This document shows positions 46,326-55,010 of a stretch of DNA of 64,000 nucleotides, piece after piece. The stretch covers positions 62,001-126,000 of the forward strand of contig NZ_PNFP01000014.1 of NCBI RefSeq assembly GCF_002940685.1. Direction: 5' to 3'. The translations under genes were made by a program, and so were the position numbers. Every line of letters starts with the position of its first letter. The stretch's first letter is position 1. This stretch comes from Ensifer adhaerens (GTDB taxonomy: Bacteria > Pseudomonadota > Alphaproteobacteria > Rhizobiales > Rhizobiaceae). The notes under the pieces are model-generated. The model was not told the origin of the DNA. It did not search any database and saw only the letters and a program-made list of their open reading frames with translations.

Positions 46326-46355
46326 ACTATGAATGGTCGCGCACGACTATGAATG
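46326..46355 (+). promoter_or_regulatory. Direct-repeat operator B (GNAT/precursor divergent region)
   Basis: Two perfect copies of ACTATGAATG start at 46326 and 46346, exactly 20 bp apart. They read towards the precursor genes. This is the best-conserved of the six sites. Confidence 0.7.
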
Positions 46356-46373
46356 ATGCTCACCATGCTGCGA

Positions 46374-46403
46374 TTTCCATAGCCGCTGCCCGAATGCCAT
46401 AGC
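46374..46403 (-). promoter_or_regulatory. Direct-repeat operator C (GNAT/precursor divergent region)
   Basis: On the minus strand GCTATGG starts at 46403 and GCTATGGAAAT at 46383, 20 bp apart, reading towards the long GNAT gene. It closely resembles operator F at 62152 (both contain GCGCTATGGCA and GGCAGCGGCTATG). Together B and C give each divergent gene a site oriented towards it. Confidence 0.65.
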
Positions 46404-46488
46404 GCTCCGTTCTTTCCATGGTGCGGATCATCGCCAATGATCACGGCGATCGGCAACAAAGCCGAGCGATCTGAGAAAGGATCCAGAT

Positions 46489-46794
46489 ATGACGAATAGC
46501 GATAATGTTCGCTTCTATGCCGCAATCCGCGGCGACGCCGAGGCTTTGTCGCGGCTCCGGCAGGCGACGAGCGAAGCCGAGCTCATCGAACTCATCATGG
46601 ACGAAGCGCGCGCGCGTGGATTTGCGCTGACGGCGGATCTCGTTCGTGCTGGGCTTGCGGATCTCGGCACTCTCGTGAAGGAAGCGGCAAGCGGTGAAGA
46701 ACTGACGGAGCTTGAACTCGAGATCGTTTCCGGCGGCACCATGTTCTCAACCTTCCGCGAGCACAGAACGACCCAAACGCTAAGTTGCAAGTGA
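46489..46794 (+). CDS. Nif11-type RiPP precursor peptide 1
   Basis: A 101-residue precursor of the Nif11-like leader family. The leader of 83 residues contains VRFYAAIRGD, SEAELIELIMDEARARGF and ends ELTELELEIVSGG, a double-glycine site. The predicted core is TMFSTFREHRTTQTLSCK (18 residues), ending Cys-Lys like the cores of precursors 2 and 4. AAAGGA lies 7 nt before ATG 46489. It is first of three tandem precursor genes, divergent from the large GNAT gene, with operators B and C between them. Confidence 0.85.
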   Translation: MTNSDNVRFYAAIRGDAEALSRLRQATSEAELIELIMDEARARGFALTADLVRAGLADLGTLVKEAASGEELTELELEIVSGGTMFSTFREHRTTQTLSCK

Positions 46795-46941
46795 CCTGGC
46801 GGAGGAGGCGCTGAGACCGCGACCGCGTCTCCTCCGGCGATCGAACGTCCGAACATCCGCCTGCGAAGGTGCCGTGGCTTCGGGGCCAGTCGGGCACGTG
46901 TGACCGATACTGCTCCAAGGTGGCAGCAGAAAGGAACGACA

Positions 46942-47256
46942 ATGATTGAACCACAGTCCGTCAGATTTTATGCCGCAATCCGCAAGGAACCGGCGGTGCT
47001 CGCCCGTCTTGGCCAGGCAGCGAGCGAAACCGAACTCATTGAACGGATCCTCGATGAGGCAAAGGCGCTCGGCTTCGATCCGACGGTCGAGCTCGTCAAG
47101 AATGGGCTCGATAATTTGCCGATGATTATCGAGGAGACGTCGAAAGGAGATGAACTCAGCGAAGTGGAATTGGAAATCGTCTCCGGCGGGGTCTCCTTCA
47201 GCTCCTTTGTTCTCTTCGACGAGGGCGGCCGGCGCTCGGGCACCGGCTGCAAGTAA
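46942..47256 (+). CDS. Nif11-type RiPP precursor peptide 2
   Basis: A 104-residue precursor. The leader (VRFYAAIRKE, SETELIERILDEAKALGF) ends ELSEVELEIVSGG. The 21-residue predicted core begins VSFSSFVLF and ends RRSGTGCK, again with a terminal Cys-Lys. I chose ATG 46942, with AAAGGA 6 nt upstream. The leader is strongly conserved with precursors 1, 3 and 4, while the core is completely different, as expected for a shared export and maturation system acting on variable products. Confidence 0.85.
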   Translation: MIEPQSVRFYAAIRKEPAVLARLGQAASETELIERILDEAKALGFDPTVELVKNGLDNLPMIIEETSKGDELSEVELEIVSGGVSFSSFVLFDEGGRRSGTGCK

Positions 47257-47311
47257 GAGACCTCACTGGCTGCTGCGCAAGCTTAAGCCTCCACTCGCAA
47301 GGAATGTGCAA

Positions 47312-47629
47312 ATGACCGATACACAGACCGTTCAATTCTATTCTGCGATCCGCAAGGATCGCGAAACACTCGATCGCCTGGCGAAGGCGGCAAGCGAGTC
47401 CGAACTCATCGAACTGATTATGGATGAAGCCAAAAAGCGTGGTTTTGCTCCCTCAAAGGAACTTGTGAGGGCCGGTCTTTCCGACCTCGGCGCCATCGTT
47501 CAACAGGTCGCTGGTGGCGACGAACTTACGGAAATGGAACTGGAGATTGTCTCCGGGGGCTACGACCAGGTTCGTGGCCCGACGGATTCATGTGGTCGCC
47601 CCTATGTGTCGACTCCGAAGCGAGGCTGA
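47312..47629 (+). CDS. Nif11-type RiPP precursor peptide 3
   Basis: A 105-residue precursor. The leader (VQFYSAIRKD, SESELIELIMDEAKKRGF) ends ELTEMELEIVSGG. The 22-residue predicted core begins YDQVRGPTDSCGR and ends STPKRG. Unlike precursors 1, 2 and 4 it has an internal cysteine and a Lys-Arg-Gly end, so it may be modified differently. AAGGAA precedes ATG 47312. It is the last of the tandem; about 200 bp without a gene separate it from the convergent cNMP-binding gene. Confidence 0.85.
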   Translation: MTDTQTVQFYSAIRKDRETLDRLAKAASESELIELIMDEAKKRGFAPSKELVRAGLSDLGAIVQQVAGGDELTEMELEIVSGGYDQVRGPTDSCGRPYVSTPKRG

Positions 47630-47836
47630 CCTACTACTCCTGCTTCTCTGACGTCTAGTCGGTGCCAGTTTTGCACGGATTGTTTGTACCGAAGCCGCGG
47701 ACCTGTTTACCAAGTCCGCGGCGCTCGTCGTTTGTGACGGGCCACGCGGAGCTCGTTTCGACCGGATCTCGCGGTCGGTTTCGGCAGGTCGACATAAGGT
47801 CCGAAGCGACCTCGGACCGACGGATGTGCAGGACGA

Positions 47837-48367
47837 TCAGGCCTTCAACATTTCCATCATGCGGTTGAACCGTTCTCCAGCCAGAGACAGGCCGTCGAGC
47901 ACAGCGTCGTCCAGCTCGTCGGCTGTTTCCTCGGCAATACTGACCGCCTTGTCGCCGTAGCCGAGCCGTTTGACTGTGCCCCGCAGGCGATCGGAAAGGA
48001 AGGTGGCGAGCGCACGATAAAAGCGCATCCCGAAGGCCGGGTCCCGATCGATATGGGCTTCGATTGCAGCCTTGGCGACGGAGAGAACCTGCGCGGGTCC
48101 GCGTGCAACGACCGAAGCTGAAGGCGCAGCTCTGTCGATGAAGCTCATCTCGCCAACGACTTCGCCGGGCAGCAACCGCGCCACTTGGCCAATGCCGCGG
48201 ACCTCCACATCCAGTTCACCGGCAAGCAGGACAAAAAGGGCGGGCACAGCTTCGCCCTCGGCAATCAGCACATGGTCGGCCGACAGCGAGCGCTTCTCGC
48301 CCGACCGGGCCAGCCATTCCACATCCTCATCGGTGAGTTGGCCAAGAATATAAAGTACCTTTCGCAT
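47837..48367 (-). CDS. Cyclic-nucleotide-binding domain protein without DNA-binding domain
   Basis: A 176-residue protein. The cNMP-binding fold covers about residues 12-130 (HVLIAEGEAVPALFVLLAGE, then LLPGEVVGEMSFIDRAAPSA with the phosphate-binding GEMSF..R.APSA motif). The helical tail has no helix-turn-helix, so it is not a CRP-type transcription factor. It begins 10 bp after the second ABC transporter gene and ends the export operon. A CHASE2 adenylate cyclase is encoded nearby, so cAMP gating of peptide export or maturation is a reasonable inference. Confidence 0.82.
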   Translation of the reverse strand: MRKVLYILGQLTDEDVEWLARSGEKRSLSADHVLIAEGEAVPALFVLLAGELDVEVRGIGQVARLLPGEVVGEMSFIDRAAPSASVVARGPAQVLSVAKAAIEAHIDRDPAFGMRFYRALATFLSDRLRGTVKRLGYGDKAVSIAEETADELDDAVLDGLSLAGERFNRMMEMLKA

Positions 48368-48377
48368 GCTGCTGTCC

Positions 48378-50462
48378 TCAAAGCTGTTGTCGCTGCGCAA
48401 GGCGAGCGAAGGCGCCATCCTTGCGCATGAGATCGTCATAGGCACCATCCTCAACCAGCCGACCGCGCTCCATGACGAGAATTCGATCCGCTCGCCTGAT
48501 GGTGGAGAGGCGGTGTGCCACCATGATCCGCGTTGCGGAAAGGCTGGCCAGTGTCTCCATCACCAAGGCCTGAGTAACGTTGTCGAGAGCGCTCGAAGCC
48601 TCGTCGAGCAACAGCACGGCAGGCTTGTTGACCAGCGCCCGGGCGATCAAGAGCCGCTGGCGCTGTCCTCCGGAAAGGCTTGCCCCGCCGGCCTGCATTA
48701 CGGTGTGATAGCCCATCGGCATCGCGTCGATGTCGCGATCAAGACCCGCCATCGCCGCGGCGCGGCGGGCTTCATCAATTCCACGCCCGCTGGCGCCGAC
48801 GATGTTGGACAGGATGGTTCCGGAAAGGACCTGACCGTGCTGCAGCACAACGCCGATCTGTCGGCGCACAGTCTCCGCGCGCAAGGTTGCAAGTGGCTGA
48901 TTGTCGTAAAGAATGTCGCCGCCTTCGGGCACGTCGAATGCCATCAGCAATCTCAACAGGGTCGACTTTCCGCTGCCGGAAGCCCCGACAACTGCGACGA
49001 AGCTCCCGGGCCGGATGTCGAGACTCAAGCGATCGAGCACAAGCGGCGTCTGTGGCGTGTAACGGAAAGACACCGCGTTAAGGCTGATGGTGCCCTCGAG
49101 CTTGCCGACGTCGCGCGCCGAGCTGGTGGCTTCGGGTTGGGCCTCGAGAATGGGCTTGGCGCGTGCGAGGTGAGGCAAAGCGGAAAGCAGTTGGGTCGCT
49201 GAAAGCGCGGTGGAGGTCAAAGCCTCCATGAATTGGCCAAAGGCCGTCGAAAAGGCAATCAAGGTGCCGGCGCTCATCGCCTTTGCGGCACCTCCCTCGG
49301 CAAGCGATTGCTTCAGGAAGTAGGCCGCAAGGCTGTAGACGATGAGATTTGCGAGGAGCGGGTAGCTATTGGAGAACACTTCCGTGAGGTTACCCCAGGC
49401 AAGCTCCTTGTGCCGTAAACGCAGGAGCTTTGCATAGTGCGAAAGCCAGACGCTGAAAGCCCGCTCTTCGGCCTGTCCTGCCCGAAGTTTTGCCATTCCG
49501 CAAAGCATTTGCAGTGTCAGGCCGCTAACGCCGTTCTCCACCACCGCTTCGCCAGCCTTGATCTGCCGGCGGGCAATCGCTGTCAAGGTCAGCGCGCCGA
49601 ACGCGGCGAGCAGAACTGCAACGGCGGCAAGTCTTGCGTCATAAAAAAACAAGAGCATGAGGCTCGGTATTCCGGTCGCTGCTCCCATGAGCACCTGAAA
49701 CACCGAGGTCGAAGCAATCGCGCGAGCCCGTTGTATGCTGAGAGCTCTCGTCGTCAGGTCACCGATGGTGAAACTCTTGAAAAACCGTGGCGAAAGCCGC
49801 AACAGTCGGTCGAACAGAGCCGTCTGCGCACGAGGATCGAGCCGCCCTTCTACCTTCAAGGCCGCCCATCCCTGAAGCGCGGCGAACGCGGCGCTGCCGA
49901 GAGCGGCGGCAAGCAGCAGGAAGCCGATCTGTGCGATCGATGAGACATCCGCCTGGGGAATGGCGTTATTGAACATCTGTTGCGTGACGATCGGCAGCAG
50001 CAAAGCAAGCAACGCGCCCGCCGTCGCAAGTGCTGCAATGTGAAGCCCGTCGGCTTTGCTGCCTGAGGTTGCAAACTGCACAAGCGCACGCCATTCCCGG
50101 GCGCCGTCCGGAAGGGGGGCGTGCAGCAGGTAGGCCTCGCCCTCCAGTTCTTCGGCGAGAGCCATCGTGACCGGATACGAACCTTCCGTCGTGACCATGC
50201 GGTATCCGGAAAAGCTCCCGGGAACAAGGGCCACCTCCTGCTTGCGCAAGTGCGCCAGCATGACGCCTTGTGAACTTGTCTGCCAGCCTTGGCGCAACTG
50301 AACGGTGCGAAGGCGGATCCCAGCGCAGGCGAGGATCTCCGAGGCACTGCCGCGTGCCCGGGGTGGCATCGCGACGCCGATGGAGGCGAGGAGCGCTCCG
50401 GCCACTCCCTGCGGCGGCGCAGGACCATCGATGACGGCGGCGGCGAGATTGGCGATCGACAT
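48378..50462 (-). CDS. NHLM-type ABC transporter, second subunit (no active C39 peptidase)
   Basis: A 694-residue protein of the NHLM bacteriocin-export type 2. The N-terminal 130 residues form a domain specific to this group, with no catalytic Cys. Six membrane helices follow (about 145-420), then an ATPase with Walker A VGASGSGKST, signature SLSGGQRQR, Walker B LLLDEASSALD and H-loop MVAHRLST. It starts 2 bp after the peptidase-ABC gene, and the two probably act as a pair to export GG-leader peptides. Confidence 0.87.
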   Translation of the reverse strand: MSIANLAAAVIDGPAPPQGVAGALLASIGVAMPPRARGSASEILACAGIRLRTVQLRQGWQTSSQGVMLAHLRKQEVALVPGSFSGYRMVTTEGSYPVTMALAEELEGEAYLLHAPLPDGAREWRALVQFATSGSKADGLHIAALATAGALLALLLPIVTQQMFNNAIPQADVSSIAQIGFLLLAAALGSAAFAALQGWAALKVEGRLDPRAQTALFDRLLRLSPRFFKSFTIGDLTTRALSIQRARAIASTSVFQVLMGAATGIPSLMLLFFYDARLAAVAVLLAAFGALTLTAIARRQIKAGEAVVENGVSGLTLQMLCGMAKLRAGQAEERAFSVWLSHYAKLLRLRHKELAWGNLTEVFSNSYPLLANLIVYSLAAYFLKQSLAEGGAAKAMSAGTLIAFSTAFGQFMEALTSTALSATQLLSALPHLARAKPILEAQPEATSSARDVGKLEGTISLNAVSFRYTPQTPLVLDRLSLDIRPGSFVAVVGASGSGKSTLLRLLMAFDVPEGGDILYDNQPLATLRAETVRRQIGVVLQHGQVLSGTILSNIVGASGRGIDEARRAAAMAGLDRDIDAMPMGYHTVMQAGGASLSGGQRQRLLIARALVNKPAVLLLDEASSALDNVTQALVMETLASLSATRIMVAHRLSTIRRADRILVMERGRLVEDGAYDDLMRKDGAFARLAQRQQL

Positions 50463-50464
50463 GA

Positions 50465-52648
50465 TTACTGGCTCCGAACCAGGTCCGCATAAGCACCTGC
50501 AAGCGCCATGAGCCGGTCATGACTTCCCCGCTCTATGACACGCCCACGCTCCAGAACCAGGATCTCCTCGCAGTCTCGGATTGTGGAAAGTCGATGAGCG
50601 ATGACGAGGCAGGCGCAGCCGCGTCGTCTAAGATTGGCGTCGACGATTTCTTCCGTAAGAGCGTCGAGCGCTGAGGTGGCTTCGTCGAGAACGAGGAGGC
50701 GGCTGTTGCGGGTGAGCGCGCGGGCGATCTCCAGCCGTTGTCGCTGGCCACCTGAGAAGTTCATTCCACCCTCGAGGACGCGCGCCTCAAGCCCGCCACG
50801 TGCCATGACCTCCGCGAGCAGTTCGGCGTCGCTCAACGCTTCCATCAAGACATCGTCGGAGAGCGTGTCATCCCAAAGCGTAAGATTGTCACGCACTGTT
50901 CCATCAAACAGAAAAATGTCCTGATCGACATAGGCCATGAGCCCAACCTTTGTTGCTGCGTCGAGGGTTGCCAGCGGATGACCGTCAACGCAGATCTTGC
51001 CTGTCCACGGGGCCGTAAGGCCGGCTGCCAAACGCCCGACGGTGCTCTTGCCGGAGCCGGACCCTCCCACCAAGGCGACGCGTGTTCCGGGATGGAGGTC
51101 GAGCGAGAAATTGTCCAATATCGGTGCCGACAAGGGAGCGTAGCCGAAGGAGATGTTTTCGATCGTCAGCCGCCCCTGCGGCGCTGCGGTCAATCTGACG
51201 GGTGAGGACGGTTCGGGAAGGGGATAGCGGAAGGCGTCCTCGAGCTTGGAAAGATCGGCCTTGGCGGCTTGCACCTGCGTGGACAGCTGCGTCAAGCGTG
51301 CGATCGGCGTGGCGAAGCTTCCAAGCAATGTCTGGAACGCGACGAGGTCGCCTGCGGTCATCGCGCCTTCCATGACCCGAAACGCGCCCAACATCAAAAC
51401 GAGCGCGGTGGTGAGACCCGAGAGAAGTTTCGGGATGACCTGGATGAGTTGCGACGCGGCCATCTGCCTCTGGACGGTCTTGAGCGCATTGGCTTGGTAG
51501 CCGGACCAGGTAGCAAATGCGTCGTTCTCCTCGCCGTTTGCCTTGAGCGTCTCGATCGCCGAAAGCGTGCCTACCGTTGCCCCTTGCAACTTTCCAGCCG
51601 CGGAGGCGACAGCGGCGCTATCCTCTTCGGCGCGCGTGGTGTTGAACCAGATGGCAACACCGTTTGCGGCCGAGAGCCAGATTGCCAATCCCGCCAGAAC
51701 GGGATCGTAGAGCAGCATGGCCGCGCTGAAGAAGATGACTGAGATCAGATTGAAAGCGCTTGTGGCAAGATCACCTGAAAGGAGCCGTGCCATGCGCTCC
51801 CCTGCCTCGACCCGGTTCATCAGGTCACCTGGCTGACGCTGCAGGAAGAATGCAAGCGGGAGATGGAGCAAACGTTCGAAGTAGCGGGACGATGCTATGG
51901 CCGCGAGCTTGGCTTCCAGCCGCGCGAGGTAAAACTGCTGCACAAAGGTGAGCCCGCCGCGGATAAGAGCCGTCAGTCCCATGGCAAGGAGCAATGGGGC
52001 AAGCCAGCTTTGTGCCTGCCTGCCGAAGATGTCGTCGACAAGAACCTTGGAGAAGGCAGGAATGACGAGACCCGGGATCGCCAGCAGAAGGCTTGCAAGA
52101 AGCACCATTGACAGTCCGTCTCGAGCACCAGCGAGGCGTGCGCTCAGCATGGGTAGGAGCTTCGACGGAGCGCCTTTCCGCACGAAGTCGGGACCCGGCT
52201 CGAAGGCAAGCAACACACCGGTGAAAGCCGCGTCCACTTCCTCACGCGAAAGAACGCGCCGCCCTTGAGCCGGATCGTTGATGACATACTTGCCGCGCTT
52301 TATGCCTTCGAACACAACGAAATGATTGAAGTTCCAATGGAAGATGGCCGGTGTTCGGATCTCTGGCAGCTGGCCAACTTCCTTGCGGAAGCCTTTGGCG
52401 GTGAAGCCGTGGCGGCGCGCGGCCTTGAGAATGTTACCCGCATTGGTGCCGTCGCGAGCGACCCCGCATTCTTCCCGCAACAGTTCCAGTGGTACCCAGC
52501 ATCCGTGGTGTGCCAGCACCATCGCAAGCGAGGCGGCGCCACACTCGACAGCCTCCATCTGCAGGATAGTCGGTGTCCTCGCGGTCAGTCCGGTGTTGGC
52601 GCGCTTCCCGTTGACCAGCCATCGCCTCATGGCTCCACGCTCATCCAT
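50465..52648 (-). CDS. Peptidase-containing ABC transporter (C39, NHLM type 1)
   Basis: A 727-residue transporter that cleaves leaders after Gly-Gly and exports the core. The N-terminal C39 peptidase domain (about residues 20-155) has the catalytic Cys in VECGAASLAMVLAHHG, the His in FNHFVVFEG and the Asp in VINDPAQG. Six membrane helices and an ATPase follow (Walker A VGGSGSGKST, signature NFSGGQRQR, Walker B LVLDEATSALD). All key residues are present. It overlaps the HlyD gene by 22 bp. Five precursors with GG sites in this window are its likely substrates. Confidence 0.92.
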   Translation of the reverse strand: MDERGAMRRWLVNGKRANTGLTARTPTILQMEAVECGAASLAMVLAHHGCWVPLELLREECGVARDGTNAGNILKAARRHGFTAKGFRKEVGQLPEIRTPAIFHWNFNHFVVFEGIKRGKYVINDPAQGRRVLSREEVDAAFTGVLLAFEPGPDFVRKGAPSKLLPMLSARLAGARDGLSMVLLASLLLAIPGLVIPAFSKVLVDDIFGRQAQSWLAPLLLAMGLTALIRGGLTFVQQFYLARLEAKLAAIASSRYFERLLHLPLAFFLQRQPGDLMNRVEAGERMARLLSGDLATSAFNLISVIFFSAAMLLYDPVLAGLAIWLSAANGVAIWFNTTRAEEDSAAVASAAGKLQGATVGTLSAIETLKANGEENDAFATWSGYQANALKTVQRQMAASQLIQVIPKLLSGLTTALVLMLGAFRVMEGAMTAGDLVAFQTLLGSFATPIARLTQLSTQVQAAKADLSKLEDAFRYPLPEPSSPVRLTAAPQGRLTIENISFGYAPLSAPILDNFSLDLHPGTRVALVGGSGSGKSTVGRLAAGLTAPWTGKICVDGHPLATLDAATKVGLMAYVDQDIFLFDGTVRDNLTLWDDTLSDDVLMEALSDAELLAEVMARGGLEARVLEGGMNFSGGQRQRLEIARALTRNSRLLVLDEATSALDALTEEIVDANLRRRGCACLVIAHRLSTIRDCEEILVLERGRVIERGSHDRLMALAGAYADLVRSQ

Positions 52649-53880
52649 TTACGCAGTGCGGGGAGCACCAGATCGACCGGACGACGACGCTCGTAAGTGA
52701 TCTCGGATGCGACGGTGGTGCCTGAGGTAATGGTGAGGGGCGGCGTCTTGCCCGAGGTCCATAGCCATCGACCGTCCTCGCCAACCTGAAGGTTCAGTCG
52801 GGCTATGTAAGGTTGGCTCCCAGCCGCCAATTGCTGGACCAGCGCCTGATTGGACAGCCAGGCTTCCAATCCGTTCGCCGCGACCGGATAGTCGGAGCGC
52901 TCCAGGACCTCGCCACGGATGCTGCCCCATTCTTCCTTGCGCACGGCATCGGGCGTGATGCGAGCTTTCATTCCCGCAACCACCTTCTTGCCGTCGGCAG
53001 TCGGCAGGAAGACGAGGGCTTCCAGCCCGCCCCCGTTCGTCTCGATCGAAACGATTTGCGCTCCGGCCGCGACGACGGATCCCGCCGCTTGCTTGACCGC
53101 CACCACGCGCCCTGCAACGGGTGCAGTCACAAGATTTTCCTGCTGCATTCGCGCCTCGGTCAGGGCCCTGCGCCGGATCGCATCGTTGTAGGCAGCCTCA
53201 AGCTCCTTCAAGGCGGTTTCGCGAGAAAGCCGGAGTTCGGCGAGTTCGCTATCAAGCTTGGAAAGCGCGAGTTCGACGTCGCTCACCTGCTTTTGAGCGT
53301 TGGCGAGGGACACGCGCTGATCCTGAAGGCCGCGAGCCGACACGACGCCTTGGGTTTGAAGCTTCTCGATACCGGGCATCGACTTCGCCAGCCACTCTGC
53401 GTGCTGACGGGAGGCATCCAGGTTGGTACGAAGAGCCTCTTCCTGTTCGGTCTTGATGGCCTCGCGGCTACGCATTTCGGCCAGGAACAAGGCTTGCCGC
53501 CGGGCGAGCTCCCCCCGCTTCTCCTCGATCTCCTGATCCAGGTTCAGCAACTGGCGTTCGCTGCCAGCCTGTTCAATTCGGGCGACCACCTGTCCCTTGG
53601 AGACGATTTGACCTTGAGCCGCCACTATCTCCGTGAGGACGCCGGATGCCAGCGTCATCGCTTCCTGTACGCGTCCCTCACGCACGACCAGAATTCCCTT
53701 GCCCGAGATATTGGACGGCAAGGAGCCGAAGATGCCCCACAACAAGGCGCATAGAATGAGGAAGCCCAAGACGGTGATGCCGGCCCATCCTCTGGCATTC
53801 ACCAGTGGGAGCGCCGTGTCCAACTGTTCAGGGGAGGAAAGGCGGTCAAGGGCCGCCTGACGAAAGATCTGTCGGGACAT
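52627..53880 (-). CDS. HlyD-family adaptor of the NHLM peptide exporter
   Basis: A 417-residue periplasmic adaptor with one N-terminal membrane helix (about residues 33-52). A lipoyl-type segment (VREGRVQEAMTLASGVLTEI) is split by a long coiled coil (about 105-240, EEKRGELARRQALFLAEMRS and onward), and a beta-barrel part follows. It connects the inner-membrane ABC subunits to the periplasm. A TolC-type outer-membrane channel is not encoded here and would be shared. It overlaps the peptidase-ABC gene and starts 6 bp after the FecR gene. Confidence 0.9.
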   Translation of the reverse strand: MSRQIFRQAALDRLSSPEQLDTALPLVNARGWAGITVLGFLILCALLWGIFGSLPSNISGKGILVVREGRVQEAMTLASGVLTEIVAAQGQIVSKGQVVARIEQAGSERQLLNLDQEIEEKRGELARRQALFLAEMRSREAIKTEQEEALRTNLDASRQHAEWLAKSMPGIEKLQTQGVVSARGLQDQRVSLANAQKQVSDVELALSKLDSELAELRLSRETALKELEAAYNDAIRRRALTEARMQQENLVTAPVAGRVVAVKQAAGSVVAAGAQIVSIETNGGGLEALVFLPTADGKKVVAGMKARITPDAVRKEEWGSIRGEVLERSDYPVAANGLEAWLSNQALVQQLAAGSQPYIARLNLQVGEDGRWLWTSGKTPPLTITSGTTVASEITYERRRPVDLVLPALRKWMSVEP

Positions 53881-53886
53881 GAAGGT

Positions 53887-54549
53887 TTATCTCGCAGGCA
53901 ACTTGCTGCGATCGATCGGTATCTCCGCCAATTGATCGGTCTTCTTCGGTCCGCGATCGAACTGGCAGAGAAGATCATCGATCTCGATGGGGGAGAGGGG
54001 TCGAGCCGTACGGGGGGCGTGGCCCGGCTCAGCGTCGATAGCCGTACCTTTTTTACGCGTCGAACGCGTGACCCCATTACGGCGCAGCGTCAACTCTTCG
54101 CCATAGAGGAAGGCGGCCGAGACCGATTGATCGGGCTGAACCGTCAGAAAGGCAATGCCGCCGCGAATTCCCATCGTCGCGGTGCCCGCCGAAATGGTAA
54201 CCGGCTGCTCCTTGGAGAGTTTGCCACCGACAAAACGAAACACGCCTTTGGTAACCGACAGCGCAATTTTACCGGTGCCTCGGTCGGGATCGTAGACGAA
54301 GGTGTCGAGCACGACGTCGCTACCGGGACCGATCGAGAAGGCGCTTCCGTCGGCGAAAAGCAACTGCGCGCGCCCCTCCGCTCCGGTCACGATCCGCTCA
54401 TTGGCACGCACGGCGGCGTCCACACGGATGATCCGTTCGCCTTCACCGATCACTGTTGGTTGAACGGCAGCCGCAGTGCCGATGTCACGCGCCACAACTG
54501 GCTGGGTGAGCCACAGCAGCAACGATACGCAGACATAGTGCCGCTTCAT
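53887..54549 (-). CDS. FecR-domain periplasmic protein
   Basis: A 220-residue protein with a signal peptide (residues 1-21) and a FecR beta domain (ANERIVTGAEGRAQLLFADG, SAFSIGPGSDVVLDTFVYD, then GTATMGIRGGIAFLTV). Unlike iron-regulatory FecR it has no N-terminal cytoplasmic segment, so it is a stand-alone periplasmic FecR-fold protein. Such proteins accompany surface-export systems and CHASE2 cyclases. It overlaps the small TPR gene by 4 bp and precedes hlyD by 6 bp. Confidence 0.82.
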   Translation of the reverse strand: MKRHYVCVSLLLWLTQPVVARDIGTAAAVQPTVIGEGERIIRVDAAVRANERIVTGAEGRAQLLFADGSAFSIGPGSDVVLDTFVYDPDRGTGKIALSVTKGVFRFVGGKLSKEQPVTISAGTATMGIRGGIAFLTVQPDQSVSAAFLYGEELTLRRNGVTRSTRKKGTAIDAEPGHAPRTARPLSPIEIDDLLCQFDRGPKKTDQLAEIPIDRSKLPAR

Positions 54550-54860
54550 GGCTTCGACCGATCGATGATGCGCAGCCGATCGAGGGCAACACGCTTGAGC
54601 GAGGCGGGAGCCGCATCGTTCCGGGCGACTGTCGCGTAGTAGACCCGAGCGGCCTTCTCTGAACGAATGCTCTCGTAGAGCTGTCCGAGTTTCAATTGCG
54701 CGCCTGCGTCGCCCGGCGCAGCGATCAGGCGCCGTTCCAGGACGGCAATTGCACCTTCCGGATCCTGGCGCGCTTCAAAACGCCGAGCGGCAGAGAGTGC
54801 CTCTTCGGCGACGGCGGGGGTAGCCACTAGCAGGGCCAAGAACAGGCTGCGCAAACGCAT
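54546..54860 (-). CDS. Small exported TPR-like protein
   Basis: A 104-residue protein with a signal peptide (MRLRSLFLALLVATPAVAEE) and roughly two tetratricopeptide-like helical pairs (ALSAARRFEARQDPEGAIAV, then GDAGAQLKLGQLYESIRSEK). It is the first gene of the export operon and is coupled to the FecR gene by a 4-bp overlap. Possibly a scaffold for FecR or the adaptor; function unknown. Confidence 0.72.
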   Translation of the reverse strand: MRLRSLFLALLVATPAVAEEALSAARRFEARQDPEGAIAVLERRLIAAPGDAGAQLKLGQLYESIRSEKAARVYYATVARNDAAPASLKRVALDRLRIIDRSKP

Positions 54861-54930
54861 GAGGTTCCGTCACATGGGTTGATTGCCAAGCAACTTAAGC
54901 GACGGGCGTTACCCGGCTCAACGCGTGAAA

Positions 54931-54960
54931 ACTATGCGCGAGCCTCAAGAACTATGGATT
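54931..54960 (+). promoter_or_regulatory. Direct-repeat operator E (export operon/cyclase divergent region)
   Basis: ACTATGCGC at 54931 and ACTATGGATT at 54951, 20 bp apart. It lies in the 150-bp gap between the first gene of the export operon (minus) and the CHASE2 cyclase gene (plus), so one site could serve both. Confidence 0.62.
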
Positions 54961-55010
54961 TCGGATCGATCACATTGGCAGTGCCTGTAGCTGTCCTCAC
55001 AGTCAGTTCC

